In this document: in pieces, positions 17,148 to 26,382 of the stretch
How the letters are laid out: each line of letters starts with the position of its first letter
How positions within the stretch are numbered: the first letter of the stretch is position 1
Source of the DNA: Auritidibacter sp. Marseille-P8566
GTDB taxonomy: Bacteria; Actinomycetota; Actinomycetes; Actinomycetales; Microbacteriaceae
Direction of reading: 5' to 3'
NCBI GenBank assembly: GCA_945895375.1
Contig: CAMDEE010000008.1
Location: forward strand, 1-47,041
Length of the DNA: 47,041 bases
The notes under the pieces: generated by a model
What the model saw: the letters and a program-made list of their open reading frames with translations, nothing else
Database searches by the model: none
What the model was told of the DNA's origin: nothing
Program-made: the position numbers and the translations under genes

Positions 17148-18605
17148 CTATTCGTCAGTTCTCTTTAATCTGTTCTTCGCCTTATTGACGGTCTTCTTGA
17201 CACGCTTTCGGACTTTCTTGTCAACTTCCTTAGCCTGCTTGAGAACATCTGCACGAAGCTCATCAAGTCCTTCCTTGATGTCGTCTCCTAGGTCAGTGAT
17301 CTTCCCGAGTGCTACCAGTGCTTGTCTTCTAACCTTTAGTTCTGCTCTTCTAACCGCCTCATTCAGACGACCAATTGGGTTGTTGTAATCCTCGAGGTTG
17401 TCATCACTCTCACGTCTAGCATCCTGGTCTCCCCTGTACAGGCCTTCAAATATAGCCAAGGTCTTCTTGATGTCGTGAGATTGAATAAGGTGGATTGAGT
17501 TTTCAGAAAGCCTGTTTAGTTCTTCTTGATCTGCAGTTGCAATCCTAAGAAGCTTCTCTGAGAATCCATCAACATCATCAGGTTCAAACAGGTACCCATT
17601 ATCCCCATCGTGAACTAGGTGCGGCAGCGCCATAGCGTTAGCAGCAATCACTGGACGACCAGATGCCATAGCCTCCATGGTTGCAATTGACTGAAGCTCA
17701 GCAATCGAAGGCATAGCAAACACTGTTGCACGTTCGTAAGCTAGCGGAAGTTCTTCTTCTGAAATGTGACCTAAGAAATTTACTTTGTCTGCAATCTTAA
17801 GCTCAGACGCAAGTTCAGTGAGATATTTGCGCTGATTACCATCGCCGGCAATCTCTACCCGAACATCAATTTCTTGAGGAAGCTTGGCAACCGCTCTAAG
17901 CAAGTTGTGAATATGCTTTTCCCAGTCCAACCGACCAAGGAACAAAACTCTGAATGGCTTGTTTGTAGTGGGTGTTGTGTTGGTGAAGTTGGTTGCGTCA
18001 ATTCCGCAAGAGATTGCAAGAACATTCTCCAGCCCAGCAGCGCTTTCCAAAAGTTGGGCCGCTCTTCTAGTCGGTGTAGTGACATGATCAAACAGTGCTA
18101 GGACCTTACCCGCATCTTTCCAGAGTCTCTGCTTGAACTTATTCTCCAAAAACTTAGGCAGAGGCAGATACCTCAAGATGTTTTCAGGCATGATGTGGTT
18201 GGTTGCCACCAAGCGAATGTTTCGCTGAGAACCACTCTTCATACAAATACGTCCAAGAATCAGATGAGACTGAGAGTGAATAGCGTCTGGTTGAAAGCCA
18301 TCGAGAATCAGATCCACTTTCTTTCTCAGAGTAAAAGGATTTACGTATCTCAGGGTCTTGTGGAAAGGAACCTTGTAGCTACGAATACGGTGCACAGTCA
18401 TTGGCACTGAGTCGATAATTTCTGTTGAAGTTCCCCAGGTCTTGTTAGATGAAGGCACAATCGCATGGACATCATTCCCGTTACGCACAAGACCGCCCGC
18501 TAGGCGTTCAGTGAATCTTGCACATCCGTTGATATCTGGTGGGAAAGTATCCGAGGCGATAAGCACCCTAAGTGGGTGTCCGGGATGTCTGGTTGATTCC
18601 GCCAA
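17148..18605 (-). CDS. GT4-family glycosyltransferase with basic coiled-coil tail
   Basis: A 485-residue GT-B glycosyltransferase, probably transferring a nucleotide-activated sugar (mannose or glucose) to a lipid or envelope acceptor on the cytoplasmic face. The N-terminal acceptor domain has SDTFPPDINGCARF. The C-terminal donor domain has LFLGRLDWEKH and the EX7E pair Glu303/Glu311 (ELQSIATME). It resembles actinobacterial mannosyltransferases of the MgtA/PimB class, but the acceptor cannot be read from sequence. After the catalytic fold (about residue 385) comes an unusual tail of about 100 residues, acidic then strongly Lys/Arg-rich and helical (KKVRKRVKKTVNKAKNRLKR), possibly for membrane association. 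The start is TTG 18605 with a weak SD. The DMT gene lies 58 bp upstream on the same strand. Confidence 0.85.
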   Translation of the reverse strand: MAESTRHPGHPLRVLIASDTFPPDINGCARFTERLAGGLVRNGNDVHAIVPSSNKTWGTSTEIIDSVPMTVHRIRSYKVPFHKTLRYVNPFTLRKKVDLILDGFQPDAIHSQSHLILGRICMKSGSQRNIRLVATNHIMPENILRYLPLPKFLENKFKQRLWKDAGKVLALFDHVTTPTRRAAQLLESAAGLENVLAISCGIDATNFTNTTPTTNKPFRVLFLGRLDWEKHIHNLLRAVAKLPQEIDVRVEIAGDGNQRKYLTELASELKIADKVNFLGHISEEELPLAYERATVFAMPSIAELQSIATMEAMASGRPVIAANAMALPHLVHDGDNGYLFEPDDVDGFSEKLLRIATADQEELNRLSENSIHLIQSHDIKKTLAIFEGLYRGDQDARRESDDNLEDYNNPIGRLNEAVRRAELKVRRQALVALGKITDLGDDIKEGLDELRADVLKQAKEVDKKVRKRVKKTVNKAKNRLKRTDE

Positions 18606-18663
18606 GGCTTGATACCTGTCTGTGTTGGTTTAAAGATTCAGCCAAAACTGGCCTGACGCTAGT

Positions 18664-19590
18664 TTACCCCACTGGCTTTTGAGTGTCCCTAATTATCTCA
18701 GGATGAACCTTAGACAGCAGGAATACGCCGACCACGCTTATTGCACCGCTGGCAACGAAGCCCAGCATCACAGGCCAAGGGGCGTTCATAGCCTCGTTCA
18801 GAAGGACGACACCAATGCTTACGGCCACAAGTGGGTCAATTACTGTGAGCCCAGCTACAACTAGATCTGGAGGGCCTGAAGCATAGGCATTCTGTACAAA
18901 CCAAGCCCCTAGAAGACCTGCTGCGAGCATGCAGAGAAGAGCTAACAGGGTTAGTCCGTCGGTGACAAACTCGCCTTGGAAACTAATTAGCCTGTTGAAG
19001 CCGTCTTGCTGGAAAAGTCTTTTGACAACCACCTTGGTAAGTGTCGCTACGAAGCCAAAAAGAGCGCCTGCACCAAGAATGAAGGTAATCGGGCTAAATC
19101 TTTCGGCACCTTTGAAGAAGATGAAGGCAAAGGTCGCAATCAAGGCTATAGCCATGGTCAAAATCAACATGAGAGCGTTGTTATCAATGTCAGGTTCAAC
19201 GGCGACCTCATGGGCCATAACAACGAAAGCACCAAGACCTGTGGTGCAGAGAATAATTGCAAGTACTGATGCCTTATTTAGCCTCGTCTTTGTGATCTTG
19301 GCATTAAGTAGCGAGGTTATAACAAGTGCTATAGCACCGATAGGTTGCACCAAGATAAGTGGAGCTAGCAAGAGCGCAGTGAACTGAAGCGCAAGAGCAG
19401 CAATAGTCAGGACAAGACCGGTTACCCATTGAGGCCTTCTAATGAGGTGAATAAGTTGATTGAGCTTTAGGTGAGAACGCCCAGAGAGCGCAGCCTTTTT
19501 CTGATCTCCAACCGCACCGTTTTGCAACTGAGTACCAATAGCGAGCAACACTGCAGATAGCAGCGCTAGGCAAATGGCTAAGATTCTCAA
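18664..19590 (-). CDS. DMT-superfamily membrane protein (EamA/NIPA-like)
   Basis: A 308-residue integral membrane protein with about nine to ten hydrophobic helices and little else. The first helix (LLSAVLLAIGTQLQN), a Pro-containing LAPLILVQPIGAIALV segment and a later repeat (GLTVIDPLVAVSIGVVLLNEAM) match the internal duplication of drug/metabolite transporters. The two halves are joined by a loop around residues 125-140. The substrate is not predictable. The start is TTG 19590 behind GAGGAG/GGGGA. It is divergent from def and is followed by the GT4 gene, so an envelope-precursor or lipid-linked role is possible but only by neighbourhood. Confidence 0.75.
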   Translation of the reverse strand: MRILAICLALLSAVLLAIGTQLQNGAVGDQKKAALSGRSHLKLNQLIHLIRRPQWVTGLVLTIAALALQFTALLLAPLILVQPIGAIALVITSLLNAKITKTRLNKASVLAIILCTTGLGAFVVMAHEVAVEPDIDNNALMLILTMAIALIATFAFIFFKGAERFSPITFILGAGALFGFVATLTKVVVKRLFQQDGFNRLISFQGEFVTDGLTLLALLCMLAAGLLGAWFVQNAYASGPPDLVVAGLTVIDPLVAVSIGVVLLNEAMNAPWPVMLGFVASGAISVVGVFLLSKVHPEIIRDTQKPVG

Positions 19591-19668
19591 ATTGGTCCCC
19601 GACTCCTCAGGTTTAGTTCTTATCTAGCCTACCCATCAAGCACAAACCTCTTAGGGTAAATTTGAGAA

Positions 19669-20235
19669 ATGACCATAAGACCCATCTGCATCACTGGAAA
19701 TCCAGTCCTCCATACGAAGGCTCTAGAAGTCACAGTCTTTGACGAAGGCCTAAGAACCTTGGTCCAGGACATGTATGAAACCATGGATGAAGCCCCTGGA
19801 GTGGGGCTTGCAGCCCCTCAGATAGGCGTTAACTTGAGAGTCTTTGTCTATGACTGGGACGCCGAAGACGGCTCAGAGCAGCGCGGCGTGGTTATCAACC
19901 CAACCCTAGAGATATCAGAGATACCTGAAGGTGAACCTGATTGGGAAGCTGAATCTGAAGGCTGCCTGAGCGTTCCTGGCGAAAGATTCCCTCTAAAACG
20001 CGCTGACCGAGCGACCCTTAGGGGTGTCGATCTAGAGCAGAACCCAGTTCACATTGAAGCAACTGGCTGGTTTGCCAGAATCTTTCAGCACGAGTTCGAC
20101 CACTTAGAGGGAATTCTTTACGTGGACCGATTGATTGAGAAATACAACGCAGAAGCTAAAGAGATTATCCAAGAACGTGGTTGGGGTAAAGACGATATCT
20201 CTTGGCTGCCGGGTGAAGAAAAGCTAGAGGGCTAG
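19669..20235 (+). CDS. def: Peptide deformylase
   Basis: A 188-residue metalloenzyme that removes the N-formyl group from nascent proteins at the ribosome exit. All three motifs are present: GVGLAAPQIG (44-53), EGCLS with metal ligand Cys99, and QHEFDHL with ligands His141 and His145 and catalytic Glu142. The start is ATG 19669; the Shine-Dalgarno sequence is poor (TTAGGG). Its last 12 bp overlap the 3' end of the convergent regulator gene, leaving no room for a terminator. Confidence 0.97.
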   Translation: MTIRPICITGNPVLHTKALEVTVFDEGLRTLVQDMYETMDEAPGVGLAAPQIGVNLRVFVYDWDAEDGSEQRGVVINPTLEISEIPEGEPDWEAESEGCLSVPGERFPLKRADRATLRGVDLEQNPVHIEATGWFARIFQHEFDHLEGILYVDRLIEKYNAEAKEIIQERGWGKDDISWLPGEEKLEG

Positions 20236-20895
20236 CGCTCCAAGTCGATACATACGTAACAGCAATTGCGACCGGGTAAACAACATAAGAAGTGTCTGCA
20301 CCTTAGTCAGAGTGTTGTTCACTCTCACTATTGATAAACCCGCAACTGTCGAAATTTCAGGGAGGCTTTTTAGTTCACAGTATGCCTTAACAACTTTGGT
20401 TTCGCTCTTACTTAAAGTGTCAAGAGCAATTGCAGCACTTTGAAATCCTTCTTGGCTAATAGTTAGATCTCCAAGTTTCGGAAGGATTTCTCTGATTGCA
20501 AAATCAACATGAACATCAGCACAAGCTCCAACTTTTTCAATCAAGGAATCAAAACCTTCGCTTACAAACACACAGTCCACAGCGCCTGCTTCAATTGCAG
20601 TAAGTCTTAGTTGAGTTTCATGAAACTGGCTTGAAACCAAAATTCGTCCAACTTTCTCTTGTCGGACAATGGCAAGTGATTGAAGGGCTCTTATGTAATC
20701 AAAGGCCGATTGATTACCGAGCCTTTGCTCGATAATTGCAACATCAAAAGTCACCGCAAGAAAATCCTGTGGTAGTAAACCATAGCCATCAGAATCGAAA
20801 ACGATCTGATTCTCATTTGAAGTCTCTAGAACTGCTCGCTTGGCCGCTCTGATCGTATCCGATCCACCCAATAGAGCGATTCGCAATCCGCTCAA
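20224..20895 (-). CDS. Atypical response regulator: pseudo-receiver plus LuxR-like HTH
   Basis: A 223-residue protein paired with the kinase-like gene upstream; its TTG start directly follows the kinase TAG, with GAGGGG as SD. The C-terminal region from LSKSETKVVKAYCEL to about residue 218 has the spacing of a LuxR/GerE helix-turn-helix, though it is diverged. The N-terminal 120 residues have the receiver layout, but the phospho-acceptor position reads FDVAIIEQRLG, Glu56 in place of Asp (codon GAG). The usual acidic pair after strand 1 is GGS (10-12), and the conserved Lys near strand 5 is missing (FVSEGF). The domain therefore should not be phosphorylated in the normal way; Glu56 could mimic the active state. 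Target genes are unknown. Confidence 0.75.
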   Translation of the reverse strand: MSGLRIALLGGSDTIRAAKRAVLETSNENQIVFDSDGYGLLPQDFLAVTFDVAIIEQRLGNQSAFDYIRALQSLAIVRQEKVGRILVSSQFHETQLRLTAIEAGAVDCVFVSEGFDSLIEKVGACADVHVDFAIREILPKLGDLTISQEGFQSAAIALDTLSKSETKVVKAYCELKSLPEISTVAGLSIVRVNNTLTKVQTLLMLFTRSQLLLRMYRLGALAL

Positions 20896-22149
20896 CTACT
20901 TCCCCTCAACGTAGTTAGAGATTAGCGGGAAAGCAACTGAGACGGTGAAGCCAACTCCAGGCACTCGAACAAAGTCCATAGTTCCCTGATACAGGGAAGC
21001 TCTCTCCTGCATAGCTGTCAGCCCTGCCCCTTCAGGTCTTTCTACTAGTGCCTTCTGATCGTCTTGAACTGAATAGCCGCTGCTGACCTGTTCCTGGGTT
21101 CTACTAGTTTCTTCACCGTTGTCTTTGATGACCACCTGCATGGCATTACCCTGCCACATAAAATCGACGTCAACTTCAGTGCCAACGGGGGTATGTTTTC
21201 TGATGTTGTCTAAAGATTCAAAAACGATGCGATAGATAACCAGATCAGCACCAGTTACTAGCTTGAGTCGTTCACCCTGTTCTTTGAATGTGACACGATA
21301 GCCATACTCACGAAAGGTAACAAACAGATTGTTCAGGTCTCGAAGACCGGGTAGAGCTAGCGCTTTTTCTCTCTGCAAACCAAGTAGGTCACTCAGTCTT
21401 CTAATTTCAGCGTGTGACCTGCGAACTCCTTCAAGTAGATTCTCTAGAAGTCTTGGAGCGACAGATGGATCCGCCTTAGAGGCATAGATACCAGCTTCAG
21501 CTGAAGACAGCGTGGCGCTGACTTGTTCAAGCAAAAGATCATTCACATCTCGCGCGATACCAAAGCGACGATCTTGTTCCGCTAGAGCCAACTGGCCTGA
21601 CACAATCTGTTGAGTCAGTAATGCTTGGTCAAAATCAGTTCCCACGTGTGTAATGCGAGTGTGCAAAAGTCTTCCGATGAACCAAGCATTTGCGTTGAAG
21701 GCAATAATGGCAACAAATCCTGCAATAGCGAGAACTGCCTTAGCCTCATCGGATGGCAGAATAACACCGTAGAGAGTTCCTTGCTCAGGGCTAACGAACA
21801 ACTCCCAGAAATACGCGATTGCGCCAAGCACAATGTTCAGTGAAAAGCCAACCCAACGAGCCTTTGTTGAAGCAAAGGAAGCGAGGATCAAGAGAGTGAC
21901 CGTAATAGAAATCTGTGAAAGCTGTGGCTCAAGACTGAGGAGAGTGGGGATGAAAATTCCGACCGAAAACAGCGCAATCGAAATCATTGGTTTAGCTCTG
22001 GACAGGGCAACTGAAGCGGCCAAAACTATCGATGCTGGAATTGTTTCAACCCCCTGGATCAGAAGATCTAGACCTCCAAATACAAGAAGGCACATGACAG
22101 CAAGGGAACTAGTTGGGAGCCATAACTGGTCGCGAATCCAAAGAAACAT
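20896..22149 (-). CDS. NarL-type sensor histidine kinase homologue lacking the phospho-acceptor His
   Basis: A 417-residue membrane protein with about six hydrophobic segments in residues 10-165, no recognised input domain, then a HisKA_3-like helix pair and an HATPase domain. The H-box reads FGIARDVNDLLLEQVSA (197-213): Asn203 (codon AAT) stands where the family has His in ELHD. The ATP-binding half is better kept: N-box ESLDNIRKH, G1 region KDNGEE (the second Gly is lost), and G2-like EGAGLTAMQERA. It may bind ATP but cannot autophosphorylate at the usual residue. ATG 22149 has AGGAG five bases before it. It is cotranscribed with the atypical regulator that follows and lies downstream of tRNA-Asn. 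Confidence 0.82.
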   Translation of the reverse strand: MFLWIRDQLWLPTSSLAVMCLLVFGGLDLLIQGVETIPASIVLAASVALSRAKPMISIALFSVGIFIPTLLSLEPQLSQISITVTLLILASFASTKARWVGFSLNIVLGAIAYFWELFVSPEQGTLYGVILPSDEAKAVLAIAGFVAIIAFNANAWFIGRLLHTRITHVGTDFDQALLTQQIVSGQLALAEQDRRFGIARDVNDLLLEQVSATLSSAEAGIYASKADPSVAPRLLENLLEGVRRSHAEIRRLSDLLGLQREKALALPGLRDLNNLFVTFREYGYRVTFKEQGERLKLVTGADLVIYRIVFESLDNIRKHTPVGTEVDVDFMWQGNAMQVVIKDNGEETSRTQEQVSSGYSVQDDQKALVERPEGAGLTAMQERASLYQGTMDFVRVPGVGFTVSVAFPLISNYVEGK

Positions 22150-22175
22150 CTGGTCTCCTGAAGGGCTTCATGTAA

Positions 22176-22251
22176 TGGCTCCCCGGCTTGGACTCGAACC
22201 AAGAACCTATCGGTTAACAGCCGATTGCTCTGCCAATTGAGCTACCGAGGA
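22176..22251 (-). tRNA. tRNA-Asn (anticodon GUU)
   Basis: Acceptor TCCTCGG pairs with CCGGGGA (one T-G). The anticodon stem ATCGG/CCGAT encloses CTGTTAA, giving GTT. The T-arm is CTTGG-TTCGAGT-CCAAG, the discriminator is G, and CCA is encoded (22176-22178). Confidence 0.97.
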
Positions 22252-22313
22252 ATGCTGCCTAAGCAACTTTCATACTTTACCAAAAACTTAGGAATTTTTC
22301 TTACCAAGACCAA

Positions 22314-23234
22314 TTAGTAGCCAAGTTCAGGGTCAACTAGGCCCACCCAGTCACCTTGACCCTTGTATGCGGCCAGATTTTCCTTGATACGGACCGAGAA
22401 TAGCCTGACCACCTGAGCATTGGTATCTGCAGTGTGCGGGGTAACAATGACGTTTTGAGCGCTCCAAAGCGGGTGACCATCAGGTAGCGGTTCAGGTTCC
22501 GTGACATCAACCCCAGCTCCTGCAATAAGGCCCTCGTTCAGCGCTTGAACCAGGTCCATCGTGTTCACAACCGCACCTCTGGCAACGTTCACTAGGTATC
22601 CAGTTTCTTTCATCTTCCTAAAGCGTTCCAGATCGAAAAGGTTTCTCGTGCTATCGGTCAGTGAACAGGCAAGAAATACCCAGTCAGCGATTGGAAGATG
22701 AGCATCAAGATCGGCTAGCTGAACTGTTGTTGTTGCTCCTGTCAAGGCTTCAGGCTTGTTTCTGACTACTGTGATGTTGCACCTAAATGGGGTTAGTTGC
22801 TTGATGAGTTCTTCGGTGATGCCGCCCGCCCCAACAATCAAGATGTTGGCGTCATACAAAGAAGCTGCAAACTTTCTTCCCCAGCTAGTTGCTCTGACTC
22901 TTTCAGGAATAACTCGGCCAAGAGCCATAGCTAACATCAGTGCGTGTTCGGCAACTGGTTCACGGTAAGAACCCTTCGCACAAGCAAAGCGAACAGGAGC
23001 ATTTAAGACATTCTGGAAAGCATCCACTCCCGCAAATGGAAGTTGAACAAACTCAAGTTGAGGGTTCTCAGCCAAAGTCTTTTCTAATCCTTTTGGATCA
23101 GAGTAGTCAGTCCAAATCAAAGCCCCAACTGTTTCATCCAATGGTGACAGCACAGAGCCGCTCTCAATCACTGCCTGTTCATAGGCAGGGAAACTCTTAG
23201 GAGCGATAGTTACCTTCTGCTTATCGACACTCAT
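22314..23234 (-). CDS. D-isomer-specific 2-hydroxyacid dehydrogenase
   Basis: A 306-residue NAD(P)-dependent oxidoreductase interconverting a 2-oxoacid and a D-2-hydroxyacid; the substrate is not predictable. The Rossmann loop is VGAGGITEEL, and the catalytic residues are Arg in NVARGA, Glu in DVTEPEPLPDGHPLW and His in TPHTAD. The N-terminal half of the substrate domain is short, as in the glyoxylate/hydroxypyruvate reductase-like subgroup. Its ATG overlaps the dnaG stop by 4 bp (ATGA), so it is translated with dnaG, although no functional link is evident. It is the last gene of the long minus-strand run before tRNA-Asn. Confidence 0.9.
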   Translation of the reverse strand: MSVDKQKVTIAPKSFPAYEQAVIESGSVLSPLDETVGALIWTDYSDPKGLEKTLAENPQLEFVQLPFAGVDAFQNVLNAPVRFACAKGSYREPVAEHALMLAMALGRVIPERVRATSWGRKFAASLYDANILIVGAGGITEELIKQLTPFRCNITVVRNKPEALTGATTTVQLADLDAHLPIADWVFLACSLTDSTRNLFDLERFRKMKETGYLVNVARGAVVNTMDLVQALNEGLIAGAGVDVTEPEPLPDGHPLWSAQNVIVTPHTADTNAQVVRLFSVRIKENLAAYKGQGDWVGLVDPELGY

Positions 23235-25114
23235 CGCAGTTCCCTAATCTGTGCTTCGATAGCCATTAGCTGACGCTGTACTTGAGTGTGTTCCTCAGGG
23301 TTCGTTTCTGGACTGATGAGTGAAAGATTGGCACGCATAGAATCTCGCTGTCTAGTGAGCATCTTTCTTTGAGCACTAGCAATAACCCCGACTGCATAGG
23401 CCTGTATCTCTTCAGCCGTTCTAACTGGAAGTTCCTTGCTGCCTAGTTGACGAACCAGGCCATGTAAAACCTCTGGTGTTTTAGAACCAATTTGGTTGAA
23501 CCAGTCTGGCTGATGAATAGATGAAATTGATTTCGCAGCCGATTGAGCAATAACAACATAGGCAGGGGTTCCAAACATTTGCTCACAGATCTGCAAGGCA
23601 GCTTCAGGACTCCAAGCTGTTGGCACCTGTAACAGCACAGCAAGAACTTCTTGCTCTAGTCGAGTGTTGGCGTCTTGAAGATTTGGCATTGGAAACTCAG
23701 GACCATCTTCAGGCGGTGGTGGATCTCCTGGGTTTAGTTCTGGTGGTAGGTAAGTTGCTTCCCCACGTCTAGCATTCGACACTGCAGCTGCTCTTTGCTT
23801 AGTGAGTTCCGTACTTAGCAAGCGATTGATTTCATCGCTTCCCAGTTGCACCTTAGTTGCTAACGAGCGCACATACTCTTCTCTAGCACCAAGGTCATTA
23901 ATCCTTACTAGAACGGAAACTGCAGCAGTCGCCGCTGATAGACGACCTGGGTAAGAAGAAAGGTCATGTCCCTGAATCTTTTGATCTAGGGCAAACTCAT
24001 AGATAGGTTTCTTACTTGCAATCATTGCAGCAACAGCAGCATCGCCTTTTTGAATACGAAGATCACATGGATCTAAACCTTCTGGTCCAACTGCAACGAA
24101 TGTTGAGGCAATGAACTTACCTGATGACTCGAAAGCACGCATGGCTGCTTTTTGACCGGCTGCATCTGGGTCGAATGTGAAGATAACTTCGGCTGATTCT
24201 CCACCGGTTCCAAAGATTTGATTGATCCTTCTGATGTGATCATCACCGAATGCTGTTCCACATGTTGCAACCGCCGTTGTGATACCAGCAAGATGGCAAG
24301 CCATGACGTCCGTGTAACCCTCAACAACAACCACCTGGCGGTTCTTCGCAATGTCCTTTTTAGCTAGATTCAACCCGTAAAGAACCTGAGACTTGTGATA
24401 CACCGGTGTCTCACCGGTGTTGATGTATTTAGCTAGTGGGTCATCCTCATAAATCTTGCGGGCACCAAAACCAATGACTGCATTAGTTGCATCTCTAATT
24501 GGCCAGACCAGTCTGCCTCTGAACTTGTCATAGGTTCTACCCTCTTTAGCAACAAGAAGGTCAACCTTGACTAGCTCTTCTTCAGTGAAGCCCTCTTTCT
24601 TGAGAGCATCTCCTAGACCGTTCCAACCCTTAGGTGCGTAACCAATACCGAAGTATTCGGCTGCTTCCCTATCGAACTTACGCTGGGTTAGAAAATCCCT
24701 AGCTGTTTGAGCTTCTGGAGTAGTCAGCGATGCAGCAAAGAACTTTGCTGCAGCTTCGTTAGCAGCAAGCAATCTAGCTCGGTTCACTCCATCATCACGA
24801 GCGCCACCGGCCTCGTAAGTGATCTCATAAGAAATCTTTGATGCACACTTCTCAACTGCTTCATAGAAGGTGATGTTTTCAATCTTCTGCAAGAACTTAT
24901 AAACATCGCCACCCTCACTACAACCAAAGCAGTGATAGAAGCCTTGATCTGGTCTTACGTTAAACGAAGGCGACTTCTCATCATGAAAAGGACAAAGACC
25001 TTTCAAGGAACCAACACTTGCTCCTTTGAGCTGCACGTACTCACCAACAATGTCAGCGATGTTAACCCTTTGCTTTATAGCCTCGATGTCACGAGTTGGA
25101 ATGCGGCCTGCCAT
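23231..25114 (-). CDS. dnaG: DNA primase
   Basis: A 627-residue primase that lays RNA primers at the replication fork. The N-terminal CHC2 zinc finger uses Cys41, His44, Cys62 and Cys65 (CPFHDEKSPSF, YHCFGC). The Toprim catalytic core has Glu265 in VVVEGYTD and the acidic pair Asp315/Asp317 in FDPDAAG. The C-terminal part (about 440 onward) is the DnaB-helicase interaction region and ends in a long helix. The gene is coupled on both sides: its ATG shares one base with the dgt stop (TGATG), and its stop overlaps the dehydrogenase start. Confidence 0.97.
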   Translation of the reverse strand: MAGRIPTRDIEAIKQRVNIADIVGEYVQLKGASVGSLKGLCPFHDEKSPSFNVRPDQGFYHCFGCSEGGDVYKFLQKIENITFYEAVEKCASKISYEITYEAGGARDDGVNRARLLAANEAAAKFFAASLTTPEAQTARDFLTQRKFDREAAEYFGIGYAPKGWNGLGDALKKEGFTEEELVKVDLLVAKEGRTYDKFRGRLVWPIRDATNAVIGFGARKIYEDDPLAKYINTGETPVYHKSQVLYGLNLAKKDIAKNRQVVVVEGYTDVMACHLAGITTAVATCGTAFGDDHIRRINQIFGTGGESAEVIFTFDPDAAGQKAAMRAFESSGKFIASTFVAVGPEGLDPCDLRIQKGDAAVAAMIASKKPIYEFALDQKIQGHDLSSYPGRLSAATAAVSVLVRINDLGAREEYVRSLATKVQLGSDEINRLLSTELTKQRAAAVSNARRGEATYLPPELNPGDPPPPEDGPEFPMPNLQDANTRLEQEVLAVLLQVPTAWSPEAALQICEQMFGTPAYVVIAQSAAKSISSIHQPDWFNQIGSKTPEVLHGLVRQLGSKELPVRTAEEIQAYAVGVIASAQRKMLTRQRDSMRANLSLISPETNPEEHTQVQRQLMAIEAQIRELR

Positions 25115-26382
25115 CAGTTCTTACCCTTTTTGGCAACTAATACTTCGTGCATCTTTTCGGCTGCACCATCAGATAGGACCGCAATCTGATCAACAATTAC
25201 TCTGTGCTTCTCGATGTCAGTCTTGGCTTTGTTCCAGGCTTCAAGAGAGTAACCATCAAGGTGCTTGCCATTAGAAGCCAAAAGGAAGTCTGCAAGTTCT
25301 TTTAGTAACTGTCTTTGATCCTCATAGAAGCCAACTCTGTCATTATGTGACATTAGGAAATATGACGCTAAACCTTTGAAGATGGCAATCTCTGCCTCAA
25401 CTTCCACCGGCACTATTACATCCGCTGCGTATCTAGCGAAGAGTGAATCAGCGTTTGCTTGGAAGGTTGCCTGAGTTGTTCTTGAAACAAATGAGCCGAT
25501 AACAGAAGATGTAAGGTTCTTTAGCTGCCCTGCTTCACGAGGTGTTCCAGTGTAACCATTTAGCCAAAACTGATTGCTCTGCAATCTATCCAGAGCAGCA
25601 GCTAGATCATCAGCGGAAATGGTCTCGCCATTCCAACGAGAGATTTCTTTGACGATGGCTTCTTCTTGCTTTGAGCCACGTATCTGTTCAAGCTTGATGA
25701 AATTCTCAACAACAGCATCTTCAAAGTCGTGAACTGAGTAAGCAACGTCATCGCTGAAGTCCATGATCTGAGCTTCAAAGCATTTCACTCGCTCAGTTGC
25801 ACCTTGTCTTAGCCATTCAAAGACTGGAACATCATCTTCATAGACACCGAACTTGATTGATCTGTCAGCACCGGAATCATGAACAGCAAATTCTCTAGTC
25901 CATGGATACTTACAGCTTGCATCAAGGCTTGCTCTAGTTAGGTTCAAACCAAACGCAACGCCATCTTTGCTATAAACCTTTTGTTCGATACGAGTGAGAA
26001 TTCTTAGTGTTTGAGCGTTACCTTCGAATCCACCAAAGTCTTTGGCCCATTCGTTCAAACCTTTTTCACCGTTGTGACCAAAAGGTGGATGGCCTAGATC
26101 GTGAGCAAGACAAGCTGTGTCAACTATGTCTGGATCAATGCCAAACTCAACCGCCATCTCACGACCAACTTGAGCAACCTCTAGTGAGTGAGTTAGACGT
26201 GTTCTAGCAAAGTCATTTGTACCAGGTTGTAGTACTTGCGTCTTTGCACCAAGTCTTCTAAGCGCTGACGAGTGAGTAACTCTGGCTCTGTCTCTAGCGA
26301 ACTCTGTCCTAGCGCTTCGTCCAGGACCTTCTTCGGTAAGGAATCTTTCCCTATCGACATCGGTGTATTTGTCTGTACTCAT
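25114..26382 (-). CDS. dgt: Deoxyguanosinetriphosphate triphosphohydrolase-like protein
   Basis: A 422-residue HD-domain dNTPase that hydrolyses a dNTP to the nucleoside and tripolyphosphate, controlling nucleotide pools. The metal motif is complete: His65 in RLTHSLEVAQ and His94-Asp95 in CLAHDLGHPPFGHNGE. The length and N-terminus (GRSARTEFARDRARV) match actinobacterial Dgt. ATG 26382 overlaps the dus stop (ATGA), and the stop overlaps the dnaG start. The dus-dgt-dnaG order is conserved in Actinobacteria. Confidence 0.95.
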   Translation of the reverse strand: MSTDKYTDVDRERFLTEEGPGRSARTEFARDRARVTHSSALRRLGAKTQVLQPGTNDFARTRLTHSLEVAQVGREMAVEFGIDPDIVDTACLAHDLGHPPFGHNGEKGLNEWAKDFGGFEGNAQTLRILTRIEQKVYSKDGVAFGLNLTRASLDASCKYPWTREFAVHDSGADRSIKFGVYEDDVPVFEWLRQGATERVKCFEAQIMDFSDDVAYSVHDFEDAVVENFIKLEQIRGSKQEEAIVKEISRWNGETISADDLAAALDRLQSNQFWLNGYTGTPREAGQLKNLTSSVIGSFVSRTTQATFQANADSLFARYAADVIVPVEVEAEIAIFKGLASYFLMSHNDRVGFYEDQRQLLKELADFLLASNGKHLDGYSLEAWNKAKTDIEKHRVIVDQIAVLSDGAAEKMHEVLVAKKGKN

